In this document: positions 17,960-30,710 of the stretch, piece after piece
Layout of the letters: every line of letters begins with the position of its first letter
Numbering within the stretch: the first letter of the stretch is position 1
Source of the DNA: Sulfuricurvum sp. PD_MW2
GTDB lineage: Bacteria > Campylobacterota > Campylobacteria > Campylobacterales > Sulfurimonadaceae
Reading direction: 5' to 3'
Length of the DNA: 64,000 nt
Assembly: GCF_002633015.1 (NCBI RefSeq)
Contig: NZ_NSIU01000006.1
Span: 27,381 to 91,380, forward strand
Position numbers and translations under genes: made by a program
The notes under the pieces: model-generated
Database searches by the model: none
Seen by the model: only the letters and a program-made list of their open reading frames with translations
Told to the model about the DNA's origin: nothing

Positions 17960-17982
17960 ATCGGGCTTTCGCCCGATTTTTG
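17960..17982 (+). terminator. Rho-independent terminator after rpmA
   Basis: A 7-bp stem ATCGGGC-TTTC-GCCCGAT followed by a T-run, 18 bases past the rpmA stop. Confidence 0.9.
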
Positions 17983-18014
17983 ATACAATTTCCAAAATTA
18001 TCTTTTTAATCGTG

Positions 18015-18068
18015 TACTTTAGAAGCAAAGTATAGAGTTAAGTAAATAATAGTCGTCTCACGATGAGA
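18015..18068 (+). promoter_or_regulatory. Two small inverted repeats in the obgE leader
   Basis: TACTTT-AGAAGC-AAAGTA (18015-18032) and TCTCA-CGA-TGAGA (18056-18068) lie in the 116 bases between the rpmA terminator and obgE. Both are perfect. They may fold in a long 5' leader of the obgE operon or be protein sites; the function is unknown. Confidence 0.35.
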
Positions 18069-18098
18069 TAGAGATTTAAATTTGCGTGAAGGACATCC

Positions 18099-19196
18099 AT
18101 GTTTAATGATAGTGTAGAGATTACCGTTTCCTCAGGAAAAGGGGGAGCAGGGTGTGTTGCTTTTAGACGGGAGAAATATGTCCTTCAAGGGGGGCCAAAC
18201 GGCGGTGACGGCGGTAAAGGGGGGAATGTCTATTTTAAAGTAGACAACAATACTCATACGCTCGCTCATTTTCAGGGGAATAAAAATCTCAAAGCGCAAA
18301 GCGGTCGCCAAGGTATGGGATCGAACATGGCCGGAAAATCGGGTGAACATATTGTCGTTGTTGTCCCTCCAGGGACACAAGTTGTTGATGTGGAGACGGG
18401 TGAAGTTGTACTTGATTTGCTCGAAGACGGAAAGGAAGTACTTTTTCTCCAAGGAGGAAAAGGTGGACTTGGGAATGTCCATTTTAAATCTTCTACCAAC
18501 CAAAAACCGATGTATGCACAACCGGGTGAGCCTGGGATTACAAAAGTGGTACGTCTTGATCTAAAGCTGATTGCTGATGTTGGTTTAGTTGGATTCCCGA
18601 ATGTGGGTAAATCGACGTTGATCTCTACCGTCTCTAACGCACGTCCTGAAGTCGCCAATTATGAGTTTACGACATTGACCCCAAAACTTGGGCAAATCAA
18701 TATCGGTGATTACGACTCCTTTATTATGGCAGATATTCCTGGGATTATCGGCGGAGCATCCGAGGGAAAAGGGCTTGGTTTGAAGTTCTTGCGCCATATT
18801 GAACGTACGAAAACACTTTTGTTTATGATCGACTTGGCATCGTATCTAGAGATGCAGTATCAGTACGAAACTCTGAAAAAAGAGTTAGAAGCATTTTCAC
18901 CGCTTTTGGCAGAACGTAATTTTGCGATTGCTTTGACACGTGCCGATGCAATGAGTTCGGAAGAAGCGATTGAGAAAACTAACGAGTTTTTGAAGCTTCT
19001 AAACCTTTCACCTGTCTCAAAAAGCCGATTTGCTTTTAGTGAAGAGTATCCGGTGTATGAGCAAGAAGATTTTGACAAAGCATTTTATGATGCTTCAAAA
19101 CCGGCATTCGTTGCACCTATCTCTTCAGCTATCCATTTGAACATTAAACCGCTGACGTATGCACTTTATCAAATGGTCGTAACGGAGCGTTCATGA
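18099..19196 (+). CDS. obgE: Obg family GTPase
   Basis: A 365-residue Obg protein acting in 50S assembly and stress control. The glycine-rich Obg fold occupies 1-157 ([22 protein letters not shown]). The G domain follows, with G1 GFPNVGKS and G3 DIPGIIGGA. The C-terminal tail is short. It begins a tightly packed run to parB; its stop overlaps the proB start by 4 bases. Confidence 0.95.
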   Translation: MFNDSVEITVSSGKGGAGCVAFRREKYVLQGGPNGGDGGKGGNVYFKVDNNTHTLAHFQGNKNLKAQSGRQGMGSNMAGKSGEHIVVVVPPGTQVVDVETGEVVLDLLEDGKEVLFLQGGKGGLGNVHFKSSTNQKPMYAQPGEPGITKVVRLDLKLIADVGLVGFPNVGKSTLISTVSNARPEVANYEFTTLTPKLGQINIGDYDSFIMADIPGIIGGASEGKGLGLKFLRHIERTKTLLFMIDLASYLEMQYQYETLKKELEAFSPLLAERNFAIALTRADAMSSEEAIEKTNEFLKLLNLSPVSKSRFAFSEEYPVYEQEDFDKAFYDASKPAFVAPISSAIHLNIKPLTYALYQMVVTERS

Positions 19197-19963
19197 AACG
19201 GATCGTTGTCAAAGTCGGGAGCGCTGTATTAAGCGAACAAAACCGTATTGCAAAAGATCGAATGCAAAATTTGGTTGATTTTATTGCGGAACTTAAAAAA
19301 ACGTATGAAGTCATTTTAGTCTCTTCGGGTGCCGTTGCAGCGGGATATACCGAGTTGAAGCTCGATAAAAAAATTCTTGCTAATAAACAAGCACTGGCAT
19401 CAATCGGTCAGCCGATTTTAATGAACAAATACCGTAAAATGTTTGAACATTACAATATCCTCCCCTCACAAGTATTGGTAACGGCTGCCAATTTTAACAC
19501 GGATGAAGAGTCCCAAAAAGCAAAGGACACCATCGAAACGCTCCTCAAACATAATGTTATTCCGATTATTAACGAAAATGACGCAACGGCAACGGAAGAG
19601 CTGATTTTGGGGGATAATGATCAGCTCTCTGCATATGCGGCATATCATTTTGATGCGGATTTGTTGGTTATTCTCTCCGATATTGATGCTTATTACGATA
19701 AAGATCCTCGAACGTACAGTGATGCCAAAGTTCGCTCACAAATCGAGTCTATTACCCCTGAAGAGCTATCTTTGCAAGTGTCTCCGAATCATAATTTTGC
19801 AACGGGGGGAATTGTGACGAAGCTCAAAGCAGCAAATTTCCTTCTTCAGCGTGGCGGTGCTATGTTTTTAGCAAGCGGTTTTGATTTGAGCGATATCAAA
19901 AGCTTTTTGATACACGGTGAACATCGTGGAGGCAGTTTGTTTAAAGCTGCTGAGGAATTGTAA
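19193..19963 (+). CDS. proB: Glutamate 5-kinase without PUA domain
   Basis: A 256-residue amino-acid kinase for the first step of proline synthesis. Motifs include [28 protein letters not shown] and GDNDQLSA. It consists only of the kinase domain and lacks the C-terminal PUA domain of the E. coli enzyme, as in other Campylobacterota. It overlaps obgE by 4 bases and is followed by fmt. Confidence 0.93.
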   Translation: MKRIVVKVGSAVLSEQNRIAKDRMQNLVDFIAELKKTYEVILVSSGAVAAGYTELKLDKKILANKQALASIGQPILMNKYRKMFEHYNILPSQVLVTAANFNTDEESQKAKDTIETLLKHNVIPIINENDATATEELILGDNDQLSAYAAYHFDADLLVILSDIDAYYDKDPRTYSDAKVRSQIESITPEELSLQVSPNHNFATGGIVTKLKAANFLLQRGGAMFLASGFDLSDIKSFLIHGEHRGGSLFKAAEEL

Positions 19964-19964
19964 T

Positions 19965-20876
19965 ATGACTCGCGTTATTTTTATGGGGACACCCGATTAT
20001 GCGGCATCGATTTTAGAAGCGCTGATCGTGGCAGATGATATTGAAGTCGTCAGTGTTTATACCCAACCCGATAAACCGGTAGGGCGAAAAGCTATTTTGA
20101 CTCCCCCCATAGTAAAAGTAGTGGCAGAGAAAGCAAATATTCCGGTTGTCCAACCTAGCAAGCTTCGAGATGAGGCTATTGTAGCTGAAGTATTAGCGAC
20201 TCCGTGTGATATGATCATTGTTGCGGCATACGGACAGATTTTGCCGAAAGCAATTTTGGAGTATGTCCCCTGCGTAAATCTTCATGCTTCAATCTTGCCG
20301 CATTATCGTGGAGCTAGTCCGATCCAGCAAAGTTTACTCAATAATGATACGCAAAGCGGAGTTACCGCAATGTGGATGGATGAAGGATTGGATACGGGGT
20401 CGATTATCAAAGTAGAGTCGCTCGCTATCGCTGATGATGAGATGGTAGAATCACTGTATGAAAGATTGACCCATACAGCGGTTGATCTGACATTGGATGT
20501 GATCCGAAATTGGGATCGAGTAAGTGCTGAAAAACAAAACGATTCGGAAGCATCGCAGTGCAAAAAAATCCTCAAATCGGATGGTTTGATCGATTTTTCA
20601 AACGCACGCGAAATTTACAACCGTTATCGTGCGTATACACCATGGCCGGGACTCTATCTTGAATCGGGATTAAAAATCAAATTGATGAAGCTCGAAGAAG
20701 AGAATAGCGCAGCAGAAGCAGGCAAAATTATTGCGATGGATAAAGAGAGCATTGTGGTTCAATGTACTCTAGGGTCATTGCGTATTTTTAGAGTGCAAGC
20801 TCCTTCGAAACAAGAGACATCGGTAATCGATTATCTCAACGGAAAACGGATCGGGTGTGGACATCCACTGGTTTGA
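19965..20876 (+). CDS. fmt: Methionyl-tRNA formyltransferase
   Basis: A 303-residue enzyme that formylates initiator Met-tRNA. The formyltransferase core shows IFMGTPDYAA, the CVNLHASILPHYRGASPIQ region with catalytic Asn, His and Asp, and AYTPWPGLY at the C-terminal domain. ATG 19965 follows GAGGA and the proB stop and gives the canonical N-terminus; an earlier in-frame ATG inside proB is rejected. Confidence 0.95.
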   Translation: MTRVIFMGTPDYAASILEALIVADDIEVVSVYTQPDKPVGRKAILTPPIVKVVAEKANIPVVQPSKLRDEAIVAEVLATPCDMIIVAAYGQILPKAILEYVPCVNLHASILPHYRGASPIQQSLLNNDTQSGVTAMWMDEGLDTGSIIKVESLAIADDEMVESLYERLTHTAVDLTLDVIRNWDRVSAEKQNDSEASQCKKILKSDGLIDFSNAREIYNRYRAYTPWPGLYLESGLKIKLMKLEEENSAAEAGKIIAMDKESIVVQCTLGSLRIFRVQAPSKQETSVIDYLNGKRIGCGHPLV

Positions 20877-21492
20877 ATCGCTTGATTCGACACAGCGGTA
20901 TCTTCTCGATACATTGAAAGAAGGTACGCTGTTCGCGCCTGTGTGTGTGGGAACTGACATGCAAACCAAAGGACGAGGTTCCCGCGGCAATCAGTGGATC
21001 GGTGAAAAGGGGAATTTATTTATCTCTGTAGCGATCGATCGATCGATGCTTCCAAAAGATTTGAGGCTTGAATCTTCTTCTATTTATTTCGCCTTTTTGA
21101 TGAAAGAGCTAATCTCTTCGCTAGACTCCAAGGTATGGCTGAAATGGCCCAATGATTTTTATCTGGAAGAAAAAAAGATAGGCGGTGTAATCACCAATTT
21201 GACGGGTAATATATTGGTTTGCGGAATAGGGATCAATTTGAATTCTGCCCCCGATAATTTTGGAAAAATTGATGTAGCGGCATCCCCATACGAATTAACA
21301 AAAGCGTATGGAGATCTGTTTGAAAAATTACCGACGTGGAAGCAAATTTTTAGTAAATACAAGATAGAATTTGAAAATAGTAGAGATTTTTTTACCCACA
21401 ACAATAATGAAAAAGTTGCATTAAAAAATGCCGTTTTACTTGAAGACGGATCGTTAGAGTGCGACGGCCAAAGGATATTTAGTTTACGATGA
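20857..21492 (+). CDS. birA: Biotin-protein ligase (no DNA-binding domain)
   Basis: A 211-residue class I ligase that attaches biotin to carboxyl-carrier proteins. The motif region is [19 protein letters not shown], followed by [18 protein letters not shown]. The start is GTG at 20857, inside the end of fmt (20-base overlap); the conserved [12 protein letters not shown] segment begins right there, so a later start would cut the domain. There is no N-terminal helix-turn-helix, so it is not a repressor. Confidence 0.9.
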   Translation: MDIHWFESLDSTQRYLLDTLKEGTLFAPVCVGTDMQTKGRGSRGNQWIGEKGNLFISVAIDRSMLPKDLRLESSSIYFAFLMKELISSLDSKVWLKWPNDFYLEEKKIGGVITNLTGNILVCGIGINLNSAPDNFGKIDVAASPYELTKAYGDLFEKLPTWKQIFSKYKIEFENSRDFFTHNNNEKVALKNAVLLEDGSLECDGQRIFSLR

Positions 21493-22277
21493 GTGAAGTT
21501 ATTGTTATCGCCAATCAAAAAGGTGGAGTGGGTAAAACAACCACCGCCGTCAATTTAGCCGCTTCATTGGCAGTTGCCGAGAAGAAAGTATTGCTGATCG
21601 ACGCAGATCCACAAGCTAATGCAACGACATCATTGGGGTATCACCGCAACAATTATGAATTCAATATTTATCATGTATTGATCGGTGCGAAAAAATTACG
21701 AGAGATTATTCTAAAAACGTCATTGCCGAAACTTTTTTTAGCCCCTTCAAATATCGGTCTTGTTGGTGTTGAAAAAGAGTATTATGATGCTGAAAATGCA
21801 AGCGGTCGCGAATTGATTTTGAAGCGGGCGATTGCACAGGTCAAAGAAGATTATGATTATGTTATCATTGATTCTCCGCCGGCGCTTGGACCAATGACGA
21901 TTAATGCCCTTTCGGCATCGAATTCTGTTATCATCCCAATACAATGTGAGTTTTTTGCACTAGAAGGATTGGCTCAGCTTCTTAACACCGTTAAATTGGT
22001 TCGTAAAACGATCAATCCAAAATTAACGATCAAAGGTTTCTTACCGACGATGTACAGCGCGCAAAACAACCTTTCCCGTCAGGTTTTTGCCGACTTGCGT
22101 CAACATTTTCAAGGGAAACTATTTAAATCACACAGTGCTGAAGATGATTATATCGTCATTCCGCGTAACGTTAAACTGGCAGAGTCTCCGAGTTTCGGAA
22201 AACCGGCTATTTTGTATGATGTAAAATCGAGTGGCTCTATGGCGTACCAAGATTTGGCACACGCAATTATCGCCTAA
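21489..22277 (+). CDS. parA: Chromosome-partitioning ATPase ParA/Soj
   Basis: A 262-residue Walker-type ATPase that positions ParB-parS complexes. The deviant Walker A KGGVGKTT lies near the N-terminus, with DADPQANAT and IIDSPPALG following. It overlaps the birA stop by 4 bases (ATGA) and precedes parB. A chromosomal parAB next to the atp operon is the arrangement found in Campylobacter relatives. Confidence 0.95.
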   Translation: MSEVIVIANQKGGVGKTTTAVNLAASLAVAEKKVLLIDADPQANATTSLGYHRNNYEFNIYHVLIGAKKLREIILKTSLPKLFLAPSNIGLVGVEKEYYDAENASGRELILKRAIAQVKEDYDYVIIDSPPALGPMTINALSASNSVIIPIQCEFFALEGLAQLLNTVKLVRKTINPKLTIKGFLPTMYSAQNNLSRQVFADLRQHFQGKLFKSHSAEDDYIVIPRNVKLAESPSFGKPAILYDVKSSGSMAYQDLAHAIIA

Positions 22278-22286
22278 AGGAACAAT

Positions 22287-23129
22287 ATGGCGAAAGCATC
22301 CGCATTGGGAAGAGGACTTGGTGCCCTTTTAAGTGAAATCGAAGAGGCATACGATAATGAATTGCCGAAAAAGGGTGGAGTAGAAGAGATAGCGGTAGCT
22401 AAAATTCGTCCGAATCCATATCAACCACGAAAACATTTTGATGCTGAAAGTTTGGCAGAACTCGCCGAGTCGATTAAAACACATGGATTGCTTCAACCCA
22501 TCGTAGTTAAAGAAGATCTTGATGGATATATCCTCATTGCCGGTGAACGTCGTTTGCGTGCGAGCAAATTGGCTAAAAATAAAACAATCAAAGCAATCGT
22601 TGTATCTGTGAGCGATGAGCAAATGCGGCAACAAGCGTTGATAGAGAATATTCAACGCGATGAGCTTAATGTGATTGATTTGGCTCAAGCGTATCAAGAG
22701 CTCATTGATATTCATGAATTGACGCATGAACAACTTTCCCAAACGGTACATAAAAGTCGTGCACAGATTACCAACACGCTTCGCCTTCTACAATTGAGTG
22801 AAAAAGGGCGTAAAGCACTTATTGATGGAAAAATCAGTGCCGGTCACGCTAAAGTTATCTTGGGTCTTGATCCTAAAGAGCAATCTATGATGATCGATTC
22901 GGTAATCGGTCAAAAGTTAAGTGTCCGTGACGTTGAAAGCATGGTAAAAAAAATCAAGCTCCCTTCAACATCGCTTACTTCAGCTGTTGAAGACGAAGGC
23001 CTCAATTTTGATACGCTTAAAAAGCGGTTGAATACATTTGGTTATAAATGTGGCACAAAAGGTTACAAATTGACCATTGAATTTGAAGATAATGCTCAAA
23101 TTGAATCATTTTTAGACCTACTTTCTTAA
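22287..23129 (+). CDS. parB: Chromosome-partitioning protein ParB
   Basis: A 280-residue DNA-binding CTPase. It starts AKASALGRGLGALL. The ParB/Srx domain carries NPYQPRKHFD and the CTP-binding GERRLRASK. The helix-turn-helix lies at about 140-185 (LTHEQLSQTVHKSRAQITN) and a dimerisation domain is at the C-terminus. AAAGGAA precedes the ATG. It is the end of the obgE-parB run. Confidence 0.95.
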   Translation: MAKASALGRGLGALLSEIEEAYDNELPKKGGVEEIAVAKIRPNPYQPRKHFDAESLAELAESIKTHGLLQPIVVKEDLDGYILIAGERRLRASKLAKNKTIKAIVVSVSDEQMRQQALIENIQRDELNVIDLAQAYQELIDIHELTHEQLSQTVHKSRAQITNTLRLLQLSEKGRKALIDGKISAGHAKVILGLDPKEQSMMIDSVIGQKLSVRDVESMVKKIKLPSTSLTSAVEDEGLNFDTLKKRLNTFGYKCGTKGYKLTIEFEDNAQIESFLDLLS

Positions 23130-23169
23130 TATATCCCCACGTTTAACTGTCCCTTCAATTTATAAGTTG

Positions 23170-23175
23170 TATAAT
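23170..23175 (+). promoter_or_regulatory. -10 box (TATAAT) for the atp operon
   Basis: A perfect TATAAT sits 28 bases before the first atp start, in the 68-base gap after parB. The start is preceded by a strong TAGGAGGTGG Shine-Dalgarno. No good -35 is seen. Confidence 0.6.
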
Positions 23176-23197
23176 CACGCAACTTTTAGGAGGTGGT

Positions 23198-23620
23198 ATG
23201 TTAGATATAAGTCCGATGCTGCTTGGCAGCACACTGATTGTCTTCCTTGTCCTTATTGCCTTGCTAAACAGTTTACTTTACAAACCTCTTTTCAGTTATA
23301 TGGAAAAGCGGGATGCAGATATTAAAAAAGATTTGGAACATGTTGGTAACAACGATTCTGAAATCGCTGCATTTCAAGCCAAAGCTGATAAGATTATGAG
23401 TGATGCTAAACTCGAAGCAGCTGCATTAAGAGAAAAAGTTATTGCTGAGGCCAAAGCGCTGGCAAATAGCAAAATAGAGACAAAACGTGCTGAACTAGCA
23501 CAAGAGTATGCAACGTTCGAAAGCGAATTATCGCAAGAGAGAACACGTCTGATTGCAGCACTTCACAATGAAGTTCCTGCTTTCCAAACTGCTGTATCAG
23601 CAAAACTAAGTAAGATATGA
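23198..23620 (+). CDS. atpF': ATP synthase F0 subunit b' (peripheral stalk)
   Basis: A 140-residue protein with one N-terminal transmembrane helix (about 5-27) and a long charged coiled coil. It pairs with the b subunit encoded next to form a heterodimeric stator stalk, as in other Campylobacterota and in phototrophs. It is the first gene of the operon and is 9 bases from atpF. Confidence 0.9.
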   Translation: MLDISPMLLGSTLIVFLVLIALLNSLLYKPLFSYMEKRDADIKKDLEHVGNNDSEIAAFQAKADKIMSDAKLEAAALREKVIAEAKALANSKIETKRAELAQEYATFESELSQERTRLIAALHNEVPAFQTAVSAKLSKI

Positions 23621-23629
23621 GGAGCCGCA

Positions 23630-24145
23630 ATGGGTAAAATTATTGTTACAGTATTACTGCTCAGCGCATATCTGTTTGGTTCAGATGCACATGCAGAGGG
23701 TTCGACGGATATTATTCAACGAACGGTTAACTTCCTGATTTTTGCCGGGATTTTGTTTTACATCTTAGCTGAGCCTTTGAAAAATTATTTCGGTGGGCGC
23801 AGTGCTGGGATTGCTAATGAGCTTGAAAAAGTTCAAGAGCGTCTTCGTGAGTCAAAACGTCTCAAAGAAGCAGCTGAACAAAAAGTGGAAGATGCTGAGC
23901 GTTTTGCAGCTGAACTTGCTGAGTCAAGCAAAAAAGAGAACAAGATTTTGTCAGACAAAATTTTGGCTCAATGCGAGCAAGAACTTGAAGTTATTGGAAA
24001 ACAAAACAATGCTTTGATGGAGCTTGAAAAACGAAAAATGGTTCGTGAAGTTGTATCTGAAGTAATGAACGATGTGATGAACAGTAGTGACAATGCTTTA
24101 GGTAAAGAAGCTATGACCGAAATCTTGAAAAAGAAGGTGGCATAA
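23630..24145 (+). CDS. atpF: ATP synthase F0 subunit b
   Basis: A 171-residue protein. It has a likely signal-like hydrophobic N-terminus (1-17), then a membrane helix at about 30-48 (TVNFLIFAGILFYILA) and a long coiled coil (60-150). It forms the stator stalk with b'. The gene abuts atpH without a gap. Confidence 0.92.
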   Translation: MGKIIVTVLLLSAYLFGSDAHAEGSTDIIQRTVNFLIFAGILFYILAEPLKNYFGGRSAGIANELEKVQERLRESKRLKEAAEQKVEDAERFAAELAESSKKENKILSDKILAQCEQELEVIGKQNNALMELEKRKMVREVVSEVMNDVMNSSDNALGKEAMTEILKKKVA

Positions 24146-24682
24146 ATGCGAAACGAACTTATTGCAAAGCGTTACATCAAACCTTTAATGGAAAGCTGTG
24201 ATCAAGCATCATTGGAAAATCTTTCCACACTTTTTAGTGCGGTAGCAAAAGCATATGAGAATGAAAAATTCAATCTTATTATGAATTCAAATGATGTTAG
24301 CAGCAGTGCAAAATGCCAATTAATCTTGGATATGGTTGCTTCTGCAAACAGCACCGTTGTTAATAATCTAATCAAACTATTGGCTGAAAACGGACGTCTT
24401 TCATTGATTCCTGCAATGTCAGAACAATTAAATCGTGAAATCGGCCGTGCGAAACGTACGTTCACAGGTCGTATATATAGTAACAACACAGTTGATCAAG
24501 CTTCGGTTGATACTATTGCACGCGATTTGGGGACAAAAATGGGAGCAACTATTTCATTGAGTTATGTTGCTTCGGATTTTGACGGTATCCGTGTTGAAGT
24601 AGATGATTTGAATGTTGAGATTAACTTTTCAAAAAGCCGCCTAAACGCTCAACTCGTTGAGCATATTTTAAAAGCAATTTAA
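24146..24682 (+). CDS. atpH: ATP synthase F1 subunit delta
   Basis: A 178-residue OSCP/delta protein linking the stalk to the top of the alpha3-beta3 ring. The N-terminal helical bundle begins [13 protein letters not shown], and the C-terminal beta region ends in the [18 protein letters not shown] segment. It lies directly after atpF and 20 bases before atpA. Confidence 0.93.
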   Translation: MRNELIAKRYIKPLMESCDQASLENLSTLFSAVAKAYENEKFNLIMNSNDVSSSAKCQLILDMVASANSTVVNNLIKLLAENGRLSLIPAMSEQLNREIGRAKRTFTGRIYSNNTVDQASVDTIARDLGTKMGATISLSYVASDFDGIRVEVDDLNVEINFSKSRLNAQLVEHILKAI

Positions 24683-24702
24683 CCCTCGGGAAAGGAGAAA
24701 TA

Positions 24703-26220
24703 GTGGTAGCAAAAGTACAAGCAGACGAAATCAGTTCAATCATTAAAGAGCGAATTGAAAATTTCGAACTTAATGTAGATATTAATGAAACCGGAAAAAT
24801 TGTCTCATACGGAGACGGAATCGCTCAAGTTTATGGCTTGAACAACGTAATGGCCGGTGAGATGGTTGAATTTGAAGACGGTACTCGCGGTCTTACAATG
24901 AACCTTGAAGAAAGTAGTGTTGGGGTTGTTGTACTTGGTAAAGGTAAAGAACTTCGTGAGGGAATGAGCGTAAAACGTCTTGGGCGTCTTCTACGTGTTC
25001 CTGTGGGTGATGCACTTCTTGGTCGTGTTGTAAATGCTCTTGGTGAGCCAATCGACGGAAAAGGGCCAATCGAAACAAATGAAGTTCGTTTCGTTGAAGA
25101 AAAAGCACCTGGTATTATGGCTCGTAAATCGGTACATGAACCAATGGCAACCGGTATTAAAGCGATTGATGCTCTTGTTCCGATCGGACGTGGTCAACGT
25201 GAGCTTATCATCGGTGACCGTCAAACTGGTAAAACTACCGTTGCTCTTGACACTATTATCAACCAAAAAGGTAACGGTGTAGTTTGTATTTATGTTGCTG
25301 TTGGTCAAAAAGAATCAACGGTTGCACAAGTAATCCGCCGTCTTGAAGAACACGGTGCATTAGAATACACAATCATCGTTTCTGCAACAGCTTCTGAAGC
25401 GGCAGCTCTTCAATTCCTTGCTCCATATACTGGTGTAACGATGGGTGAATATTTCCGTGACAATGCACGTCATGGTTTGATTATTTATGATGATCTTTCT
25501 AAGCATGCAGTAGCTTACCGTGAAATGTCATTGATTCTTCGCCGCCCTCCAGGTCGTGAAGCGTATCCAGGGGACGTTTTCTATCTACACTCTCGTTTGT
25601 TAGAGCGTGCAGCGAAATTGAACGATGAAATGGGTGCAGGTTCATTGACTGCTCTTCCAATCATCGAAACTCAAGCGGGTGACGTTGCGGCATATATTCC
25701 GACAAACGTTATTTCGATCACTGACGGTCAAATTTTCTTGGAAACTGACTTGTTCAACTCAGGTATCCGTCCTGCGATCAATGTAGGTCTTTCTGTATCA
25801 CGTGTTGGTGGTGCTGCGCAAATCAAAGCTACTAAACAAGTTGCTGGAACATTGCGTCTTGACTTGGCACAATACCGTGAACTTCAAGCGTTTGCTCAGT
25901 TTGCTTCTGATTTGGACGAAGTAAGCCGTAAACAACTTGAGCGTGGACAACGTATGGTTGAAGTATTGAAACAGCCTCCATTCTCTCCACTCGGTGCTGA
26001 TAAACAAGCATTGGTAATTTTTGCTGGTAACGAAGGGTATCTTGACGATATTTCTGCAAATTCAGTTGTTAAATTTGAAGCAGATCTTTATCCGTTTATT
26101 GAAGCGTCATATCCGCAAATTCTTGAGAATATCAGAAGCACTTCCCAAATCAATGATGAGACTAAGGGAATGATGAAAAAAGCACTCGAAGAGTTTAAAT
26201 CTACTTTCGTTGCTGAATAA
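24703..26220 (+). CDS. atpA: ATP synthase F1 subunit alpha
   Basis: A 505-residue non-catalytic nucleotide-binding subunit. Walker A is GDRQTGKT, and the alpha signature [14 protein letters not shown] is present. The start is GTG at 24703, preceded by AAAGGAGAAATA; no ATG is available between this site and the conserved [10 protein letters not shown] region. Confidence 0.97.
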   Translation: MVAKVQADEISSIIKERIENFELNVDINETGKIVSYGDGIAQVYGLNNVMAGEMVEFEDGTRGLTMNLEESSVGVVVLGKGKELREGMSVKRLGRLLRVPVGDALLGRVVNALGEPIDGKGPIETNEVRFVEEKAPGIMARKSVHEPMATGIKAIDALVPIGRGQRELIIGDRQTGKTTVALDTIINQKGNGVVCIYVAVGQKESTVAQVIRRLEEHGALEYTIIVSATASEAAALQFLAPYTGVTMGEYFRDNARHGLIIYDDLSKHAVAYREMSLILRRPPGREAYPGDVFYLHSRLLERAAKLNDEMGAGSLTALPIIETQAGDVAAYIPTNVISITDGQIFLETDLFNSGIRPAINVGLSVSRVGGAAQIKATKQVAGTLRLDLAQYRELQAFAQFASDLDEVSRKQLERGQRMVEVLKQPPFSPLGADKQALVIFAGNEGYLDDISANSVVKFEADLYPFIEASYPQILENIRSTSQINDETKGMMKKALEEFKSTFVAE

Positions 26221-26228
26221 GGATCTTT

Positions 26229-28531
<2,303 letters not shown>

Positions 28532-28557
28532 TTGCTTCTCGCCTTAAAGGAAACACT

Positions 28558-28944
28558 ATGGAAACACTCCAATTAGAAGTGCTAACGCCGAGCGGTCCGA
28601 TTTATAACGGGCCTGCTAAAAGTGTCACCCTTCCGGGTGAAGAGGGAGAATTCGGAGTTCTTCCTCAGCACGTCTCTTTGACAACATTGCTCCAAGCTGG
28701 AGTTGTTGATGTGCATAAAGAGGACGGCAAAACCGAGTCGATCGTTGTAAACTGGGGAGTCGTTCAAATCGCACGAAACAAAGTTGTTGTTTTAGTTGAC
28801 GGAGCAGTTGCAATTCGCGGTGCAAGCGAAGGAGATATTGCCAAAGCACTTGACGAAGCGAAAGCTTTGATTAACAGTGTCGGTGATTCTAACGCTATGA
28901 TCGCATCCGTTTCTGCACGTATCGAAACTATGGCACACCATTAA
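28558..28944 (+). CDS. atpC: ATP synthase F1 subunit epsilon
   Basis: A 128-residue subunit with the N-terminal beta-sandwich (LEVLTPSGPIY, LPGEEGEFGVLPQHV) and a C-terminal helical part that can regulate ATPase activity. It closes the atp set, which has no atpB or atpE; these are encoded elsewhere, as in relatives. The tolQ-like gene starts 10 bases later. Confidence 0.95.
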   Translation: METLQLEVLTPSGPIYNGPAKSVTLPGEEGEFGVLPQHVSLTTLLQAGVVDVHKEDGKTESIVVNWGVVQIARNKVVVLVDGAVAIRGASEGDIAKALDEAKALINSVGDSNAMIASVSARIETMAHH

Positions 28945-28954
28945 GTCATAGCCG

Positions 28955-29521
28955 ATGTTTCACACATTTGCCGAGTTTTATGACAAAAGCCATCCAGTGA
29001 CACTTTTTGTGTTACTGGTTCTCTCTCTCTATTTTTTAGCCGTTAACTGGGTTTTTTTCTACCGCTTGTTTTCTCTGAATCAATGGATTGCTGCTGAAAA
29101 TCAATCCTTAGAATCTGTATTGCTCGGGGCATATAAAATTCCTGATTTTGCGTATTTAAGTCATTTCACAAAATCGTCGCCAAAACTTTCTACTTCACTT
29201 TTTGATATGGCCACATATTCGGCAACGAAAGAGGCAACAAAAGGGTTGGTGATCTTGTCTGTTATCGCATCTACAACTCCATTTATCGGTCTTTTTGGTA
29301 CGGTTGTCTCTATTTTGAGTACATTTGATCATATTGGACAAGCGAGCGGAACGATGAATGTGATTGCATCAGGAGTATCCGATGCTCTCGTTGCTACAGC
29401 ATCGGGTATTTTTGTTGCCATTTTTGCATATACGTATCATCAAATATTAAAGCGAAAAGCATTTGAATTGACAGGTTTGATCCGTATGCAAGGTGATGCT
29501 TTGTTGTCGAAAGATCTATAA
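28955..29521 (+). CDS. tolQ: MotA/TolQ/ExbB proton-channel protein (TolQ)
   Basis: A 188-residue inner-membrane protein with three transmembrane helices (about 15-37, 95-120, 140-162) and the family motif region GLFGTVVSIL and SDALVATASGIFVAI. With TolR it uses the proton gradient to energise TolA during outer-membrane constriction. It lies 10 bases after atpC with no clear Shine-Dalgarno, so read-through from the atp operon is likely. The TolQ name is based on the tolA-tolB-pal context rather than on sequence distinct from ExbB. Confidence 0.85.
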   Translation: MFHTFAEFYDKSHPVTLFVLLVLSLYFLAVNWVFFYRLFSLNQWIAAENQSLESVLLGAYKIPDFAYLSHFTKSSPKLSTSLFDMATYSATKEATKGLVILSVIASTTPFIGLFGTVVSILSTFDHIGQASGTMNVIASGVSDALVATASGIFVAIFAYTYHQILKRKAFELTGLIRMQGDALLSKDL

Positions 29522-29524
29522 CTC

Positions 29525-29914
29525 ATGTTCGATTGGGATGAAAAACCAGAACTAAACATTACACCCCTTGTGGATGTAATGCTCGTGTTATTAGCGATTT
29601 TAATGGTGATATCACCAAACATCGTATATGAAGAATTGATCCGTTTGCCAAAAGGCTCAGCGCAGAAAGAGCTCACAAAAAAAGAGCAGATTCAAATTAC
29701 GATTTCAAATGAGAAAAAGATCAAGGTTGGCAATAACCTTTTTGCGTATGAAACATTTGCAGATAATTTTATTCAATCTGCTTCAACGTATCCGGCAGAT
29801 TCTACCGTCCAAATTAGTGCTGATGGACGATTAAACTATAGCGATGTGATGTCGGTTTTAGCGGTTGTTAAAAAAGCCGGCTTTCAAAATGTCTCACTTG
29901 TTACAGCGCAATAG
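29525..29914 (+). CDS. tolR: TolR/ExbD family protein
   Basis: A 129-residue protein with one N-terminal transmembrane helix (about 12-32) containing the essential Asp in ITPLVDVMLVLL, followed by a periplasmic domain ending in the SYSDVMSVLAVVKKAG-like region. It partners with TolQ. The gene starts 3 bases after tolQ. Confidence 0.88.
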   Translation: MFDWDEKPELNITPLVDVMLVLLAILMVISPNIVYEELIRLPKGSAQKELTKKEQIQITISNEKKIKVGNNLFAYETFADNFIQSASTYPADSTVQISADGRLNYSDVMSVLAVVKKAGFQNVSLVTAQ

Positions 29915-29953
29915 TGGATTTATCTTTAAAGTTTTTGTTCAAGGGCTTTGCAG

Positions 29954-30706
29954 ATGAATTTTAATCAAGAGCGGAATTTTTTTTTAAGCGGACTTATCTC
30001 TCTCTCATTTTTTGTCGGTATCCTTTTTGTAGCCGGCTTTAGCCTCGTTCTTGCTCCCAAAACGGAACAATTTGCTATGATACAAAGTGATGTCATCAAT
30101 GTCTCATTGGCCCTTTCTGAGGTTCCGGCTGTTGAGCAGAGCACTCCAAGCGAGCCGGAAGTACAAACACAATCTCAAAAGAGTGACGAGACAGAATCAC
30201 CTTCAAAGCAGGAACCTGAGCCGGTTCCAGAAATATCGGATTTGTTTGCACAGGTAAAACCGGATAAAGCTCAAAAAAAAGAACGGGAAGACCCAAAGCG
30301 TCTCGAGCAGCTTAATGCGTTAGAAAAAGAGCTTTCAAATCGCAAAGATACTCCCCGAATTTCTGATAAAGTGAATAAAGTCGATTTGGCAAAATCATCG
30401 GTCAAGATGGTTCCGCAAGGAGGATCCACCGGACCTCAGGTTGATAAATATTATGCTACGATTCAAGCGATGGTTCACTCGAATTTTCACCCACCTGCAG
30501 GAACGGCAGGAGAGATCGCGAAAGTACGTATGAGTTTTAATGCCTCTGGAAAATTGGTCTCTTATCGCGTATTGAGTTACTCTAAAAGTGGAACTTTTAA
30601 CGCAGAAGTGGATTGGTTAAAAGATCGATTGAGTTCTATACGGTTCCCGGAACATCCAGATGGCAAAGAGGCTGTGTTGGATTTTATTTTAACGGCAAAG
30701 GAGTAG
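29954..30706 (+). CDS. tolA: TolA/TonB-like energy transducer
   Basis: A 250-residue protein. It has an N-terminal membrane anchor (about 12-34), a Pro/Glu/Gln/Lys-rich periplasmic linker (60-140), and a C-terminal TonB-type domain (about 160-250: VRMSFNASGKLVSYRVLSYS). In this operon it should act as TolA, linking TolQR to TolB/Pal. ATG 29954 is preferred to an upstream in-frame TTG at 29948 because CAAGGG then has proper spacing. Confidence 0.82.
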   Translation: MNFNQERNFFLSGLISLSFFVGILFVAGFSLVLAPKTEQFAMIQSDVINVSLALSEVPAVEQSTPSEPEVQTQSQKSDETESPSKQEPEPVPEISDLFAQVKPDKAQKKEREDPKRLEQLNALEKELSNRKDTPRISDKVNKVDLAKSSVKMVPQGGSTGPQVDKYYATIQAMVHSNFHPPAGTAGEIAKVRMSFNASGKLVSYRVLSYSKSGTFNAEVDWLKDRLSSIRFPEHPDGKEAVLDFILTAKE

Positions 30707-30710
30707 TTTT

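Noticed and set aside
17960..17982. Possible riboswitch or attenuator after rpmA
   Set aside because: It is a simple GC stem with a T-run directly after a stop codon, i.e. an ordinary terminator.
20857..20876. Suspected frameshift between fmt and birA because of the overlap
   Set aside because: Both proteins are complete; the overlap is a coupled GTG start inside the fmt end.
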